64,000 nucleotides of DNA, taken from Pleurodeles waltl (taxonomy: Eukaryota; Chordata; Amphibia; Caudata; Salamandridae). Both the position numbers and the translations under genes were made by a program. The notes below the pieces were generated by a model. That model worked only from the letters and a program-made list of their open reading frames with translations, made no database searches and was not told the DNA's origin. This document shows, piece after piece, positions 19,816 to 32,913 of the stretch (the first letter of the stretch is position 1; each line of letters opens with the position of its first letter). Where the stretch lies: NCBI RefSeq assembly GCF_031143425.1, contig NC_090440.1, positions 1,270,489,123-1,270,553,122 of the forward strand, given 5' to 3'.

Positions 19816-20335
19816 TATTGGGAGGCTGTACACTGGACCTGCAATCTCCCGGTCCCTCTTCTTTTGAATCATCTGCAGTCTTCTGCATTCTGACGGCTCT
19901 TCCTGGGTAGGAAGGGTGGGAGGGGATGACACTTATACATTAATAGGCAGTTTCTGTCCCCACACTAAGGGCTGAGTATCCCTTACTAATAGTCTGGAGC
20001 CAGGGCTGAGGATGAATAGATACTTGTGTACTTCAAAGACCCTTCTTTGAAGTCACTCCCACTTCAAAGGCACATTTTGAAATAAATACTGGGTCTCTGA
20101 CCTCCCCAAAAGAGACAGTTCTGGAACTGCAACTGGACTCTGTCAGAAGAACAGCTGTGCGGCATCAAAGCCTCCTGGACTGCTGACCTGGAAGGACTGC
20201 TTTTCTGCTGTGATGCCCTACTGCCCGCTGCTCTCTGACCCAGCTGAGGCAGAACTTTTCTGTGAACCCCAAAGTGATCTCCAAGGGATTGTGGGCTTGT
20301 GGGCTTGCCCTCTGTTGCTTGATTCTCAGGAATAT

Positions 20336-21025
20336 CCAAGGGCTAGGCGTACAAAGCTTTAGTACAATACATTTTTGATGTACCAAACCCTATTTGGTAA
20401 TCTATTACTAAATTGAAAATTTGGATCGCAATTCGGTATTATGAAGGGGCGTGTTTAGGGCGTCCCTTCCTAATACCGAATCGTAGAGGTATGTGTGAAT
20501 TTTTTCCAACTGAAATTCAATTGAAAACATTTACATTTTTCCACCAACTTCAATCTGCTGTTAACCGATCCGCAATTGTGAACGGGTCCCTAATAGACCC
20601 TTAACCCTTTGAGAATGTTTGTAAAAACATTTTTAAGAGCAGATCGGGGTTCTATAGACCATTGCTTACTCTTAAATAATAAAAAGAAAACTTTTCATTT
20701 TTCATTTTGAAATGGATCCCGTTTTCCTTGATGGAAAATAGCTGCATTTAAAAAAAGATTCCTTGATTTAAAAGCAATCACAGACAGGTGGTCTGCTGAC
20801 CCCAGCAGGCCACCATCCCTGTGATTTTAGCGATTCCCAATGGGTTGCAAAGCAAGACCGCCCTCATGAATATTATTGAGGTAGTCAAATTGGCGACGCA
20901 CTGGGACTAGTACAATGTGTGACACACACAATGGTACATGGCTGTTTGTGATTACCAAATACGAGTCGCCAAAAAATCACTATTTGGTCATTGCAAACCA
21001 GTCCCTATGTACATCTGGCCCTTGG
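20336..21025. mobile_element. Candidate MITE with imperfect inverted termini
   Basis: The left end (CCAAGGGCTAGGCGTACAAAG) and the reverse complement of the right end (CCAAGGGCCAGATGTACATAG) match over about 21 bases with a few differences. An internal hairpin (ATTCGGTATTA...TAATACCGAAT, 20425-20485) adds fold-back structure. No coding capacity. I could not separate the target duplication from the termini. Confidence 0.55.
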
Positions 21026-23630
21026 TTTTCCCACTGTTTATTGAATTGAAAACTGTGTTAAACCTCAATTTCATGAGGCAATTGACCCCAATTTAACATG
21101 CCCCCTCAGACATCAATTAGCAGAGTACAACATTTCAATTCCTAATGAGGCCCACTCAATAACTGAGTTCTAAACCAATGAATTGTTGAAGCATTTTATT
21201 ACAAAAATCAAAATAAGTGGCACAGAGTCAATGCCATGAAGGCTCACAAATGCAAAGCTATATAGAGTAAAATCTGAAATATTGTAATTGCCAAACAAGC
21301 AGCAAAATGAGAAGGAATGGTGGCAACATCTTTAATTAAACAGGCAAGTCTTCTGGCCACCCCCCCAAAATCAAGAGGTTCTCATACACAATTTATTTTT
21401 GCATGGTTATTTAGTAAAACAGTGCAATCATTGTGGTGTGAGCAAAATATTGATTCTTTAGCATATTGGAATTCAAAAATAATACACGTCATTAACTTAA
21501 CACATAAGCACCATCCCTAATTCTTAAAAAAATATTAAACAACTTCTATGCTAATGTCATTTGGTGATGTTCAAACAAATATGGAGAATTAATCAATAAG
21601 ATTTTCTCTCAGTGAAAAGACCCAGTGAGGAACCAAATGAGGTACACACTTGTTGCAATCTTACATCTGTACCATATCAAGATCAACATTAGCAAGGCAG
21701 TTATTGCAGTGGTAAGAACCCATTATGTTATCAGCTTAACTGTGTGTTCTACAAAGACTATGAGGAGAGGATGTGTACAGGGGGGTAAGCAAGAGTGAGT
21801 GACAAAGTTGGCACCCATCTTTTGTAAAATGGTGTTTTTCACAAGAAATATGGCACAACTAAAACACAGTTAAGCACACATCAATACATCAAAGGAAATT
21901 AGTTTCAATTGCTATGCTGGTATCATCCTTTTTAATGCACAAAATATTATCCCAAAAACAATAAAATATATAGAGTGATGGATTTTTTTTTTTTTTTAAC
22001 AGTGAGGAGTCCTTCAACTTTTCGAGCCCCAACCAGCTCACTGTTATGGATGAGGTTCATATGTGCCACAGTAGTCTGCCATTTAGATGACCATATGGTT
22101 CCATGTCATTGTGACACCACTTTTCTATTTCTTAACTTTCGTGTATCATTAGAAGCATGTGTGTCAATTCAACAGTCAATTTAAATTACTTAAATGCCCT
22201 TCTGAATGACCTCAGGTGGCCACTCCAAAATCTGAAGAAAGGCACAAGACCTTTTAGAATTAAAGGAAAACATATATTGGGTTAATCTTTACGATATTGT
22301 AAATCTGTAAAAATATTCATTTCTAGCTTTAAAGAAACATTTTATAGATGTTTTCTCTGCTTAATAGTTGTCTGAAAAGAGAGGCTCCACTCTTAAACAG
22401 GCAATGTCATGAGGCCTGTGCATAGACTGACGATAGTTATGGCTCATTTTTTCAGCACTCTAGAAATCATGATGTCTTTGCATTGCATTGTTGTTCATTG
22501 CATATCTTTTCCTTTGTGCCATTGTTTTGAAACACACTGTAATTTCACTCACTGTGGAGCACATTGTCCAATTGCTCAGTGGACAGAGGTGCTGTTTTCT
22601 GCCCGTTCAGCAATCATCTCAGGCTTCTATAGACATAACACAGTAGCTCTTCAATGCATCAAGCTAACGTCATAAATTAAGTCCTGTAGTGTTTATTTTT
22701 GGAGTCGAGGATTCCAGCGGAGCTGATATGTCTCCGGGGCATGCAGCCTGTGTAAACTGGGTTTACATTTCCCTATGAGGGCCACTTGACTACGCAAAAA
22801 AGAGGTATGGGGTTCTCCACTCCCAGAGATCATAAATAATAATAATACGTTTTCCTGCGCATACAATTGCAGAGTAGGTTAGAGCCCCTAGATTGCCAGT
22901 ATTGTAATGACATCTAATTTGCTTCATATTAGACTGTTAGTTGCAATAAATATATTGTGTACTTTTAATGTGTCTTTGTTACTGTTACTTTAGATATGTA
23001 TGACTGAGATAATGTATGAAAAGTACTGACCTGTTCTGCACTGTTCCCTGAAAGAGGGTTCTAGAGTGTTGTGCCTTTTGGGATGCCCCAATTTTCACTC
23101 TTTAAGGTTGGGAGGGCAAGTGGGACAATGTGAGCTAGTCAGGTTTTTTGGTATGACAGTACTGATTTGGCAGAATTGGCGCAGACACTTCATTCTCATG
23201 CTCTGTTGTCCCAAGGCACAGTTCTGCAAAGGCAGACTCCCTGTGACAGCAACAGAGTAAGTCAAGCACACAAGGAAACACGTAGGGGCAGATTTAAGAA
23301 AAGTGCAGCACCACTTTTTTTGTGCCCCTTACCGGCCCACTACCTCCACAATGTATGTGCCGTATTTAAAATATGGTTCACCATGGTGCAGGGTAGCGGG
23401 CAATAGCATCAAAGTTTATGACACTATTGATGTCTTGTTCTCAGTTAGCGCCAAAATGTTGGCGCTCATCCTGAACAGTACATAGGGGCCCATTGTAACT
23501 AAGGGTGTGCCCCCTTTTAACGCCTGCTCTGAACAGATGTTAAAAGTAGCCACAAAAAATTACGCAGTGGAATCTCTTAGATTTGTGCCATTTGTGTGGT
23601 CCATCTAATGGGGGAATGCCCTTTCTGCAG
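21026..23630. other. No recognisable gene
   Basis: AT-rich sequence. The segment 23283-23620 has the style of the window's short MITEs (AGGGGCAGATTTA start, GCGCCAAAA blocks), but I could not define two ends. The rest shows nothing I can support. Confidence 0.4.
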
Positions 23631-23633
23631 GGT

Positions 23634-25826
23634 CACCCCCAAACTTTTTGCCTTCCTCATCCTCTTTTTCTGACCTCATTTTTGCTGGCTTTAGGACTCT
23701 GTGCACTTTACCACTGCTAATCAGTGCTAAAGTGCATATGCTCTCTCCTTAAAACACGTTGACATTGGCTCATACCCAACTGATTTATTTAATTTACCTT
23801 TAAGTCCCTAGTCAAGTTTACTACATGTGCCCAGGGCCTGTAAATGAAATGCTACTAGTGGGCTGCAGCACTGGTTGTGCCACCCACATAAGTAGCCATT
23901 AACCATGTCTCAGGCCTGCCTCTGCATTGCCTGTGTGTGCAGTTTCACCGCCACTATGACTTGGCATTTAAAATTACTTGCCAAGCCTTAAACTCCCTTT
24001 TTTTCTACACATGTCACCCCTAAGGTAGGCCCTAGGTAGCCCATAGGGCAAGGTGCTATGTAGGTAAAAGGCAGGACATGAACATGTGTGTTCTACATGT
24101 CCTAGTAGTGTAAAACTTCTAAATTTGTTTTACACTGATGTGAGGCCTGCTCCTTTCATGGAATAGCATTAGGGCTACCCTCATATATTGTTTGAGGGGT
24201 AGATCCTGACCTGAAAGGAGTATTCAGGTCATATTTAGTATGGCCAGAAAGGTGAAACAAAATCCTGCTTATTGGTGAAGTTGGATTTTATATTACTATT
24301 TTAGAAATGCTACTTTTAGAAAGTGAGCATTTCTCTACACTTAAATCCTTCTGTGCCTTACAATCCATGTCTGGCTAGGTTTAGTTGACAGCTCCCATGT
24401 GCATTCACTCAGACAACCCCAAATACAGGATGCTCAGTCACACTTGCATATATCTGCATATTGAATGGGTCTTCCTGGGCTGGGAGGGTGGAGGGCTTGA
24501 CACTTACATGTCAAAGGACAGTAGCCTGCCCTCACACAAAGGACTGCCACACCCCCTACTGCGACCCTGGCAGACAGGATGAAACTGAAAGGGGACCTTG
24601 TGCACTTCTAGGCCATGCTTTGAAGTCTCCCCCACTTCAAAGGCACATTTGGGTACTCAAGCAGGGTCTCTAACACTACCAATTTAGACACTTCTTGACA
24701 AGACACTCTTGTCACAGACACTTCCTGGAGAAGAGAACCTGAAGCGCAACCTGCCAAGAAGATCTGCCTTGCTGCTCAAAGGACTCACATGACTGTTTTC
24801 TGTGAAGGACTTCTGCCTTGCTGTTGGCCTGTGGCCTTGCCGCTCTCTGGCTGTGGTGAGAAGTGCTCTCCAATGGCTTGGATAGAGCTTGCCTCCTGTT
24901 CCCTAAAGTCTTAGGACCAAAAAGACTTCATTCCTGCAAGAAGAACTTCCTGGGCGGCAGAAATAGACACACAGCCTGCCAGAAACGACTCATAGCCTGC
25001 ATCGCGGGTAAAAATTCACCACACGCCGAACCGGAACGACGCAGCCCGACTTCGCGACAAGAAGATCGATGCAGCGCCAGCGTAGCGACCGAAAATTCGA
25101 CTCACAGGCCACTGGATCAACACACAGCCGAGCCTGAATGACACAGCCCGACTTCCAGAGAGGAATCAGCGCAGCGCCTTCCATGCGATAGAAATTTCCA
25201 AGCAACACCCATCTGATCGACACAGCCCCTGTGACTTTGTCCTGTCAGCGCTGGAATTCAACGCATCGTCCCCGGGGCATCCAAAGGCCCAGCAACCCGA
25301 AGAGGATCTAGGACCGAGCGCCAGAAATTGACGTAAGCCTTCCCTGTGTGAAAAATAAATGAAGCACCGCTCTGTGCGCCCGAGAAATTGAAGCACACCT
25401 CCCTGTTTTCCACACATCTCCTCCTGTGTGGTTCCTTATGGAGATTATGAACACAAACCAGGTACTTTGTGCTTGCAAGAGACATTTATTGCTTTCAAGA
25501 GAATAAAGACACATTATATCATTTTTTACAGTGATATCTCAACATATACTTATTGCATCTTAATTGTTTTGACATGCATTTATCCAGATAAATATTATAC
25601 ATTTTTCTAAACACTGTGTGGTGTATTTGTTTGGTGTTCTACTGTGTTATTGCATGATTTGTTGCACAAATACTTTACACATTGCCTTCTAACTGCTCAG
25701 TGCTAAGCTACTAGAGTGTGGGCATAGGATAATTTGGATTGTGTGTGACTTAGCCTGACTAGAGTGAGGGTCCTTGCTTGGTCAAGGGGTAACCTGACTG
25801 CCAACCAAAGACCCCATTTCTAACAC
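23634..25826 (+). repeat. LTR-like dispersed repeat, most complete copy
   Basis: This ~2.2-kb copy starts at TGCAGGGTCACCC and ends at TTTCTAACA, so both ends fit TG...CA in either orientation. It carries no coding region. Related pieces lie at 11985-13700, 18360-20335 and 52196-54402. I infer a solo LTR of a long-LTR retrotransposon. No 5-bp target duplication is visible, so the ends may be eroded or the class may differ. The stretch 24990-25300 is GC-richer with scattered CG dinucleotides, unlike its flanks. Confidence 0.55.
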
Positions 25827-26610
25827 ATATATTATTGCATAGCGCATGCATGGCACATGCATAATGTGGCGTGAAGGGTTACAAAATGGTGCAATGCAAG
25901 CATTGCAACACTTTGTAAATATGGTGTGGTGATTTTTGAAGTATAACATCATATTAAAGCAAACAAAAATTACACTAATGTGTCACTAGAGCTTCGTAAG
26001 TCTGGGCCATAGTTTGTGCTGCCATCCAACTGGATTGCAACATGCTCTTTCTCTGCCCATGTATCTCACTTCCTGCTCCTCCTTCTTCAGTGCCAGAAAC
26101 TGATCTACTACAATGTAATCAGCAGGCACCTACACCAGCTCAGGGTCCAGATGGATACAGAAGTAGGACCTGCCCCTGCTTGTCGGTATCAACCAGAGTG
26201 CGGCCTTACTGTTCCCAAATCATGCATGGGTAGAGCATTGTTTGGGTATGGACCCTGAAATATCCCAAACTAGTCCCAATGGATTGCGCCTGAACCTATC
26301 TACTGAAGCCAAACCACAGTGACAAATCTGGAGCTGTGAGATGGCCTCACCCCTTGATTCTCGGTTTTGAGCTTAATGCATCCAACCCAGGTCCTGCAGG
26401 TCATTTCCAGTTATACTCTAGTAAGCTGCTCATGGCAGCAAGGATTGCTATCAACTTCAAATATTACATTGCTTCCCTCCTTTGATGGGTGCTTTCATGT
26501 CTTTTTTCCTTAGCGCTAGATGCATACAACTCTACATAATGGAGGTTAGACAACCCCCCTCCTCATTTCAGTTTATTATAATCTTAGGATTGACACATCA
26601 TATCCTCTCT
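25827..26610. other. No recognisable gene
   Basis: Short frames near 26016-26258 overlap in two frames and show no family signature. No repeats recognised. Confidence 0.4.
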
Positions 26611-27507
26611 TGGGACCAGATTTATACTTTTTCACATAAAACTGTATTAGTGCAGATTTGCGTGAAAAAGTATAGCCCCAGCTAGCACCATTTCTGAATG
26701 CCGGACGGGCACCATATCTATGGAATGGTGCTAGCCAGGAAAAATGCCCATTTAGCATCATCGGAAAGGACGCTGAAAGGGTGGGGGAGGCATAGGGGAA
26801 ACAGGAGCTTGTGCACCGAATTATGGCGCTACACTGTTCAGAGACAGAAAAATTGCCTCTAAGCAGTGTAGTGACATTTTCTGGCACACAATCTCCATGG
26901 ACATGGCTCCTGTCTTAGTAAAGACAGGAGACATACCCACCACCCCAATGGCAGTGCCCAGGGGACGAATGTCCCCTTGGCATGGCCACTGGGGCACGCG
27001 CCGTGCAGGGGGCCCCAAGTCAAGGCCCCCGAGCGGTGTTGGATTAAAAAAAATATATATACTTACCAGGACTTACCTGGGATGTGTCCCCCATCCTTAG
27101 GTGTCCTCCTGGTGAGGGTGGGGGTGTCCCTGGGGCCGGGGAAGTGCACCTGTGGGCAATTTCCAAGGTCTCTGACCATGGAAATATGCCTACAGGTCCC
27201 CTTATGCCTGCCCACACCCAGGCGTTAAATAATGGCGCTAAGCAAGCTTAGCACCATTATTTAAGGCCCCCATGCTGGATTCTAGCAAGGGGGAATAAAT
27301 ATAGCGCTAAGGCCTTATCCTTTTCTGGACTTTTTTACCCACCTTGCATCTCATTGACACAAGGTAGGTTTTCCCGTCCAGGAAACAACGTTAACTCCAT
27401 AACTTTGGTGCTAGACGTGCCTAGCGCCAAAGTATAAATATGGAGTTAGGTTTGCACTGAATTAGTGTAAAAAAAAATGATGCTAATTCAACGCGAACCA
27501 GGTATAA
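26611..27507. mobile_element. ~0.9-kb MITE, copy 1
   Basis: Homologous along its length to the MITE that hosts the Gmr1 element (29276-29918 plus 41197-41470). Shared blocks are GATTTATACWTTTT near the start, ATGGAATGGTGCWAGCC, AAGACAGGAGWCATRCCCACC in the middle and AAAGTATAAATATGGAGTTA near the end. No ORF is shared. The class looks like a Harbinger-type MITE by terminal style only. Confidence 0.65.
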
Positions 27508-27779
27508 TATTTTTATTTTTAGGATGCATTCTTTTATTTGCTTAGACGAAGATCTAATTTTGCTAATGTCTCTTTGGGTCAAAACATCAAAAAATGTATG
27601 ACCTTGGACTGTGTTAAATTGACACATGTTGGGAAATATCTGCAAGGATTAGATTTGGCAAATATAGAAAATGAAACAAAGAGTTTTAATTGGCTAGAAG
27701 GACAAAATAGACTGTGTTTTATATTGTCTCCTATGTATGGTACATAACAATTGATTGGAGATAGCCTTGGTGCAGTGGA

Positions 27780-27930
27780 AGCAAGATATGCCTTGAGTGA
27801 ACTCAACATCTTCCTATTTTTCTCAATGCTGACAACATGGTTTTATCTGCCCGGACAGCAAAGGAGCTGCAAAAATATTTGAATGTATCTTTCATTTATA
27901 AGTGGGGTGGATAGCAATTTATAAGTGGGG
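27780..27930 (+). pseudogene. Possible LINE reverse-transcriptase relic
   Basis: One frame reads LPIFLNADNMVLSARTAKEL, which resembles the YADD active-site block of LINE reverse transcriptase (LPILLYADD-VLL-RT-KGL) with both Y and the second D changed. Flanking stops and the short length leave this weak. Confidence 0.35.
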
Positions 27931-27959
27931 TGGATAGCAAACTTTTCTGAAATTTCTAT

Positions 27960-29275
27960 TATGATATCTTGTCCTAATTTAACTAAAGCTGGGTTTTTTA
28001 TTTTCAGCTATCTTAAGTTTTTATTTATCAAATATTTTATCACAAGTTTCATCACACGTTTTATCACAAGTTTTCATTTATCACAGTTTTTAGTTAAGTA
28101 TTTATTTAATATTATTTTATATGTTATTCATCACAAGCTTTTATTGTCAACTATCACTACCTTTTACTAGTACAGAAAATTGGGCCATTTACTTTGCCTA
28201 CAAACTTTGCAATTTAACAGGAACCAGGACAGTATTAAAGTTTTGCTAGCAAATTAGGCTGTAGACCATTACATTTATTCTACCTCTACATTTATTATAG
28301 TAGTGTTACTCGCCTGTATGCTATAGTGCATGAATTTAGGGGTATTATGACATTTCTATTTTGCAGAAAGAAGAAAATACATTTTGCAGACTCTTACGTG
28401 CGCCCCAAAGTATCACTTATTTTAGTTGTAGGGATTTTAGAAGAGTAAATAAAAATTGCCCCTCTCGAGAATTTATCTGTGTCAAATCCGAACCACAAAA
28501 TTGTTCTAGATTGCAAGTGATTAAACAAAGTGCCTCAAAATTCCTTTGTTTGACTACAGAAATTAGATTTGCATAGAATTAGGGAGACCAGGTGTTTTGA
28601 TAACTCAGTTGTAATTAAAAAAGGACTCTGTTTGGCCTACCAGTACCTTCACTTTATATAGAAATTGGTATGAATAAAGAATGAAAATTAGGAATACTTT
28701 TATAAGATGTCACCTAATAATAAAATCCAATCCAGGTATGGAAACATATTTAACCATTGTGACTCTCTTTCATTAGGAGCAGTTATGCGAAATTTCATGT
28801 GGGATGTGCTCAATACATGCTATCATCTCCCAAGGGGTGAACCGTTTTTGATCATACTATTCCTTATCCTCATATCAATTCAAGCTCTCATGCATTTTAT
28901 GTTTTTAAAAAAAATGTTATTCTTTTCCTCACAAAAATTATTCTGTCCCTTTCCTGCGAGCCCAAACTTTCATGTATTTACAACTGCCACAATGTGCTTT
29001 GATTTGGCAGTCCTGAGCTCATTCTCGTTTAAAAGAAAGGCACTTTATAGCTTCTATTTTGTGATGTTTATTTGTTTTAAATTATTAAATTGTTTGCTGG
29101 CTTGCATTTATGAATTTTGGTGATTTTGAACTGATGAAAGTATATTTTTATCTTTATCATTTTTTTATGTTTTCTAACCAAAATAACCTTTTGTATGAAG
29201 AAATAATTAAACAACATTTTTTAAACAATAAAATAATTTCAAAATGAAAGTCTGTTCATTTAACCAAGAAACTTA
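27960..29275. other. AT-rich region, no recognisable gene
   Basis: A cluster of imperfect direct repeats (TTTATCACAAGTTTTCAT-like) occurs at 28020-28150. The open frame at 28707-29123 is hydrophobic and AT-driven with no recognised domain. Confidence 0.4.
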
Positions 29276-29923
29276 GGCCCTGATTTATACATTTTGGTGC
29301 ATAACTGCACTAACACAGTTTTGCACCAAAACGTTTAGCACTGGCTTGCACCATTTCTGAGCACCAGCCAGGCACCATATTTATGGAATGGTGCAAGCCG
29401 GTGAAAAGGGCAAGCTAGTGTAAAAAAAAATACGTTAGCTGGGTGGGGCTGGCGGTATGGAAGAATGGGTATTGCACCAAAAAATTACGTTAGGCAGGGT
29501 AGAGTCAGAAACAATTACTCTAACCTTCCTAGAGTAATTTTCTGACACAAAACCATCCATACCACATGACTCCTGACTTAGAAAAGACAGGAGTCATGCC
29601 CACCACCCCAAAGGGCAGCACAGGGGACCAGGGGACCCTGGGAATGGCCATTGCACCCTGTGCCATGTATGGGGGCAAACTTCAGGGCCCCCTTATGGCA
29701 CTTAAAAAAATATACATACTTACCTGTACTTACCTGTACTTACATGTACTTAACTAAGATGGGGTCCCCATCCTCCGTTGTCCCTCTGGTGTGGGTGGGG
29801 GTGTCCCTGGGGAATGGGGAAGGCACCTGTGGGCTTATTCCATGGTGTTCCACCATGAAAATAGGCCCACAGGTCCCCTAACCCCTGCCCTCACCCAGGC
29901 ATTACCAAATGGGGCAAAGCAAG

Positions 29924-32893
29924 TGTAGGAAAGTACCATCTTGCCTGGCATGTTACCCCCATTTTTCACTGTATATATGTTGTTTTAGTTGTATGTGTCA
30001 CTGGGACCCTGGTAACCCAGGGCCCCAGTGCTCATAAGTGTGCCTGAATGTGTTACCTGTGTAGTGACTAACTGTCTCACTGAGGCTCTGCTAATCAGAA
30101 CCTCAGTGGTTATGCTCAATCATTTCTTTCCAAATTGTCACTAACAGGATAGTGACTAATTTTACCAATTTACATTGGCTTACTGGAACACCCTTATAAT
30201 TCCCTAGTATATGGTACTGAGGTACCCAGGGTATTGGGGTTCCAGGAGATCCCTATGGGCTGCAGCATTTCTTTTGCCCCCCCATAGGGAGCTCTGACAA
30301 TTCTTACACAGGCCTGCCACTGCAGCCTGAGTGAAATAACGTCCACGTTATTTCACAGCCATTTTACACTGCACTTAAGTAACTTATAAGTCACCTATAT
30401 GTCTAACCTTTACCTGGTAAAGGTTAGGTGCAAAGTTACTTAGTGTGAGGGCACCCTGGCACTAGCCAAGGTGCCCCCACATTGTTCAGAGCCAATTCCC
30501 TGAACTTTGTGAGTGCAGGGACAACATTACACGCGTGCACTACATATAGGTCACTACCTATATGTAGCTTCACAATGGTAACTCCGAATATGGCCATGTA
30601 ACATGTCTATGATCATGGAATGGCCCCCACTATGCCATCCTGGCATAGTTGGCACAATCCCATGATCCCAGTGGTCTGTAGCACAGACCCTGGCACTGCC
30701 AAACTGCCCTTCCTGGGGTTTCACTGCAGCTGCTGCTGCTGCCAACCCCTCAGACAGGCATCTGCCCTCCTGGGGTCCAGCCAGGCCTGGCCCAGGATGG
30801 CAGAACAAAGAACTTCCTCTGAGAGAGGGTGTGACACCCTCTCCCTTTGGAAAATGGTGTGAAGGCAGGGGAGGAGTAGCCTCCCCCAGCCTCTGGAAAT
30901 GCTTTGTTGGGCACAGATGTGCCCAATTCTGCATAAGCCAGTCTACACCGGTTCAGGGGACCCCTTAGCCCTGCTCTGGCGCGAAACTGGACAAAGGAAA
31001 GGGGAGTGACCACTCCCCTGACCTGCACCTCCCCTGGGAGGTGTCCAGAGCTCCTCCAGTGTGCTCCAGACCTCTGCCATCTTGGAAACAGAGGTGCTGC
31101 TGGCACACTGGACTGCTCTGAGTGGCCAGTGCCACCAGGTGACGTCAGAGACTCCTTCTGATAGGCTCCTTCAGATGTTGCTAGCCTATCCTATCTCCTA
31201 GGTAGCCAAACCCTCTTTTCTGGCTATTTAGGGTCTCTGTCTCTGGGGAAACTTTAGATAACGAATGCAAGAGCTCATCCGAGTTCCTCTGCATCTCTCT
31301 CTTCACCTTCTGCCAAGGAATCGACTGCTGACCGCGCTGGAAGCCTGCAACACTGCAACAAAGTAGCAAAGACGACTACTGCAACTCTGTAACGCTGATC
31401 CTGCCGCCCTCTCGACTGTTTTCCTGTTTGTGCATGCTGTGGGGGTAGTCTGCCTCCTCTCTGCACCAGAAGCTCCGAAGAAATCTCCCGTGGGTCGACG
31501 GAATCTTCCCCCTGCAACCGCAGGCACCAAAAAGCTGATTTACCGGTCCCTTGGGTCTCCTCTCAGCATGACGAGCGAGGTCCCTCGAATCCAGCAACTC
31601 TGTCCAAGTGGCCCCCACAGTCCAGTGACTCTTCAGTCCAAGTTTGGTGGAGGTAAGTCCTTGCCTCACCTCGCTAGACTGCATTGCTGGGAACCGCGAC
31701 TTTTGCAGCTACTCCGGCCTCCGTGCACTTCCGGCGGAAATCCTTTGTGCACAGTTCAGCCTGGGTCCACGGCACTCTAACCTGCATTGCACGACCTCCT
31801 AAGTTGTTCTCTGGCGACGTGGGACTTCTTTGTGCGACTTCGGATGAGCACCGTTTCACGCATCATTGTAGTGCCTGTTTCTGGCACTTCTCCGGGTGCT
31901 ACCTGCTGGTGAGAGGGCTCCTTGTCTTGCTCGAAGTCCCCTCTCTCTCCTGGTCCAATTTGCGACCTCCTGGTCCCTCCAGTGCCACAGCAGCGTCCGA
32001 AAATGCTAACCGCACGATTTGCAGCTAGCAAGGCTTGTTGGCGTTCTTTCGGCAGGAAAATACTTCTGCACGACTCTCCACAGCGAGTGGGATCCGTCCA
32101 CCAAAGGGGAAGTCTCTAGCCCTTTTCGTTCTTGCAGAAACCACAGCTTCTTCTGCCCAGTAGAAGCTTCTTTGCACCCGCAGCTGGCATTTCCTGGGTA
32201 TCTGCCCATCTCCGACTTGCTTGTGACTTTTGGACTTGGTCTCCTTGTTCCACAGGTACCCTAGATTGGAAATCCACAGTTGTTGCATTGTTGGTTTGTG
32301 TCTTTCCTGCATTATTCCTCTAACACGACTTCTTTGTCCTTAGGGGAACTTTAGTGCACTTTGCACTCACTTTTCAGGGTCTTGGGGAGGGTTATTTTTC
32401 TAACTCTCACTATTTTCTAATAGTCCCAGCGACCCTCTACAAGGTCACATAGGTTTGGGGTCCATTCGTGGTTCGCATTCCACTTTTGGAGTATATGGTT
32501 TGTGTTGCCCCTATCCCTATGTTTCCCCATTGCATCCTATTGTAACTATACATTGTTTGCACTGTTTTCTAAGACTATACTGCATATTTTTGCTATGGTG
32601 TATATATATCTTCTGTATATTTCCTATCCTCTCACTGAGGGTACACTCTAAGATACTTTGGCATATTGTCATAACTGTGTATTGTGTTTTCTTATGATAT
32701 TGTGCATATGACACTAAGTGGTACTGTAGTAGCTTCACACGTCTCCTAGTTCAGCCTAAGCTGCTCTGCTAAGCTACCATTATCTATCAGCCTAAGCTGC
32801 TAGACACCCTATACACTAATAAGGGATAACTGGGCCTGGTGCAAGGTGCAAGTACCCCTTGGTACTCACTACAAGCCAGTCCAGCCTCCTACA
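29924..32893 (+). repeat. 5' LTR of the Gmr1-like element (2970 bp)
   Basis: Runs from TGTAGGAAAG to CCTCCTACA and is nearly identical to 38195-41191. Relative to the 3' copy it lacks 28 bp between two ATAA direct repeats (near 32670), and this missing piece contains the LTR's AATAAA. At ~3 kb it is long for Ty3/gypsy LTRs. Open frames inside it recur at the same place in the other LTR and are not genes. Confidence 0.95.
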
Positions 32894-32913
32894 TTGGTTG
32901 TGCAGCGGTGGGA
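32894..32913 (+). other. Primer-binding-site candidate
   Basis: The sequence directly after the 5' LTR, TTGGTTGTGCAGCGGTGGGA, is where the tRNA primer site is expected and has the TGG start. I cannot name the tRNA by eye. Confidence 0.5.

Larger units (their letters stand above)
18876..19869 (+). mobile_element. ~1-kb insertion with 74-bp inverted repeats and hammerhead-like motif
   Basis: The insertion splits an LTR-like repeat and is bounded by an 11-bp direct repeat CATCTGCAGTC (18865-18875 and 19870-19880), of which the uninterrupted homologue has only one counterpart. Inside, 18874-18947 and 19742-19815 are inverted repeats with a single mismatch, leaving a 54-bp tail on the right. No protein is encoded. 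A hammerhead-type motif sits at 19326-19384. Penelope-like elements are known to carry terminal repeats in direct or inverted order, variable target duplications and hammerhead motifs, so I infer a truncated Penelope-like or related non-autonomous retroelement. A DNA transposon is less likely given the tail and the 11-bp duplication. Confidence 0.6.
18360..20335 (+). repeat. LTR-like dispersed repeat, copy split by an insertion
   Basis: The parts 18360-18875 and 19870-20335 are homologous to consecutive parts of the copy at 23634-25826. Shared landmarks are GTGAGGCCTRCTCCTYTCAT, TTACTATTTTAGAAAT, CTCTTCCTGGG and CCCACTTCAAAGGCACATTT. The copy lacks the last ~1 kb of the family and is interrupted at 18876 by a ~1-kb element. 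Confidence 0.65.

Noticed and set aside
28707..29123. 138-codon ORF, hydrophobic, as a membrane protein
   Set aside because: T-rich composition alone gives Phe/Leu-rich frames; no homology or start context recognised.
30554..32323. Many short ORFs in both LTRs, at matching offsets
   Set aside because: They are LTR sequence duplicated at 38824-40593; overlapping on both strands, no domain.
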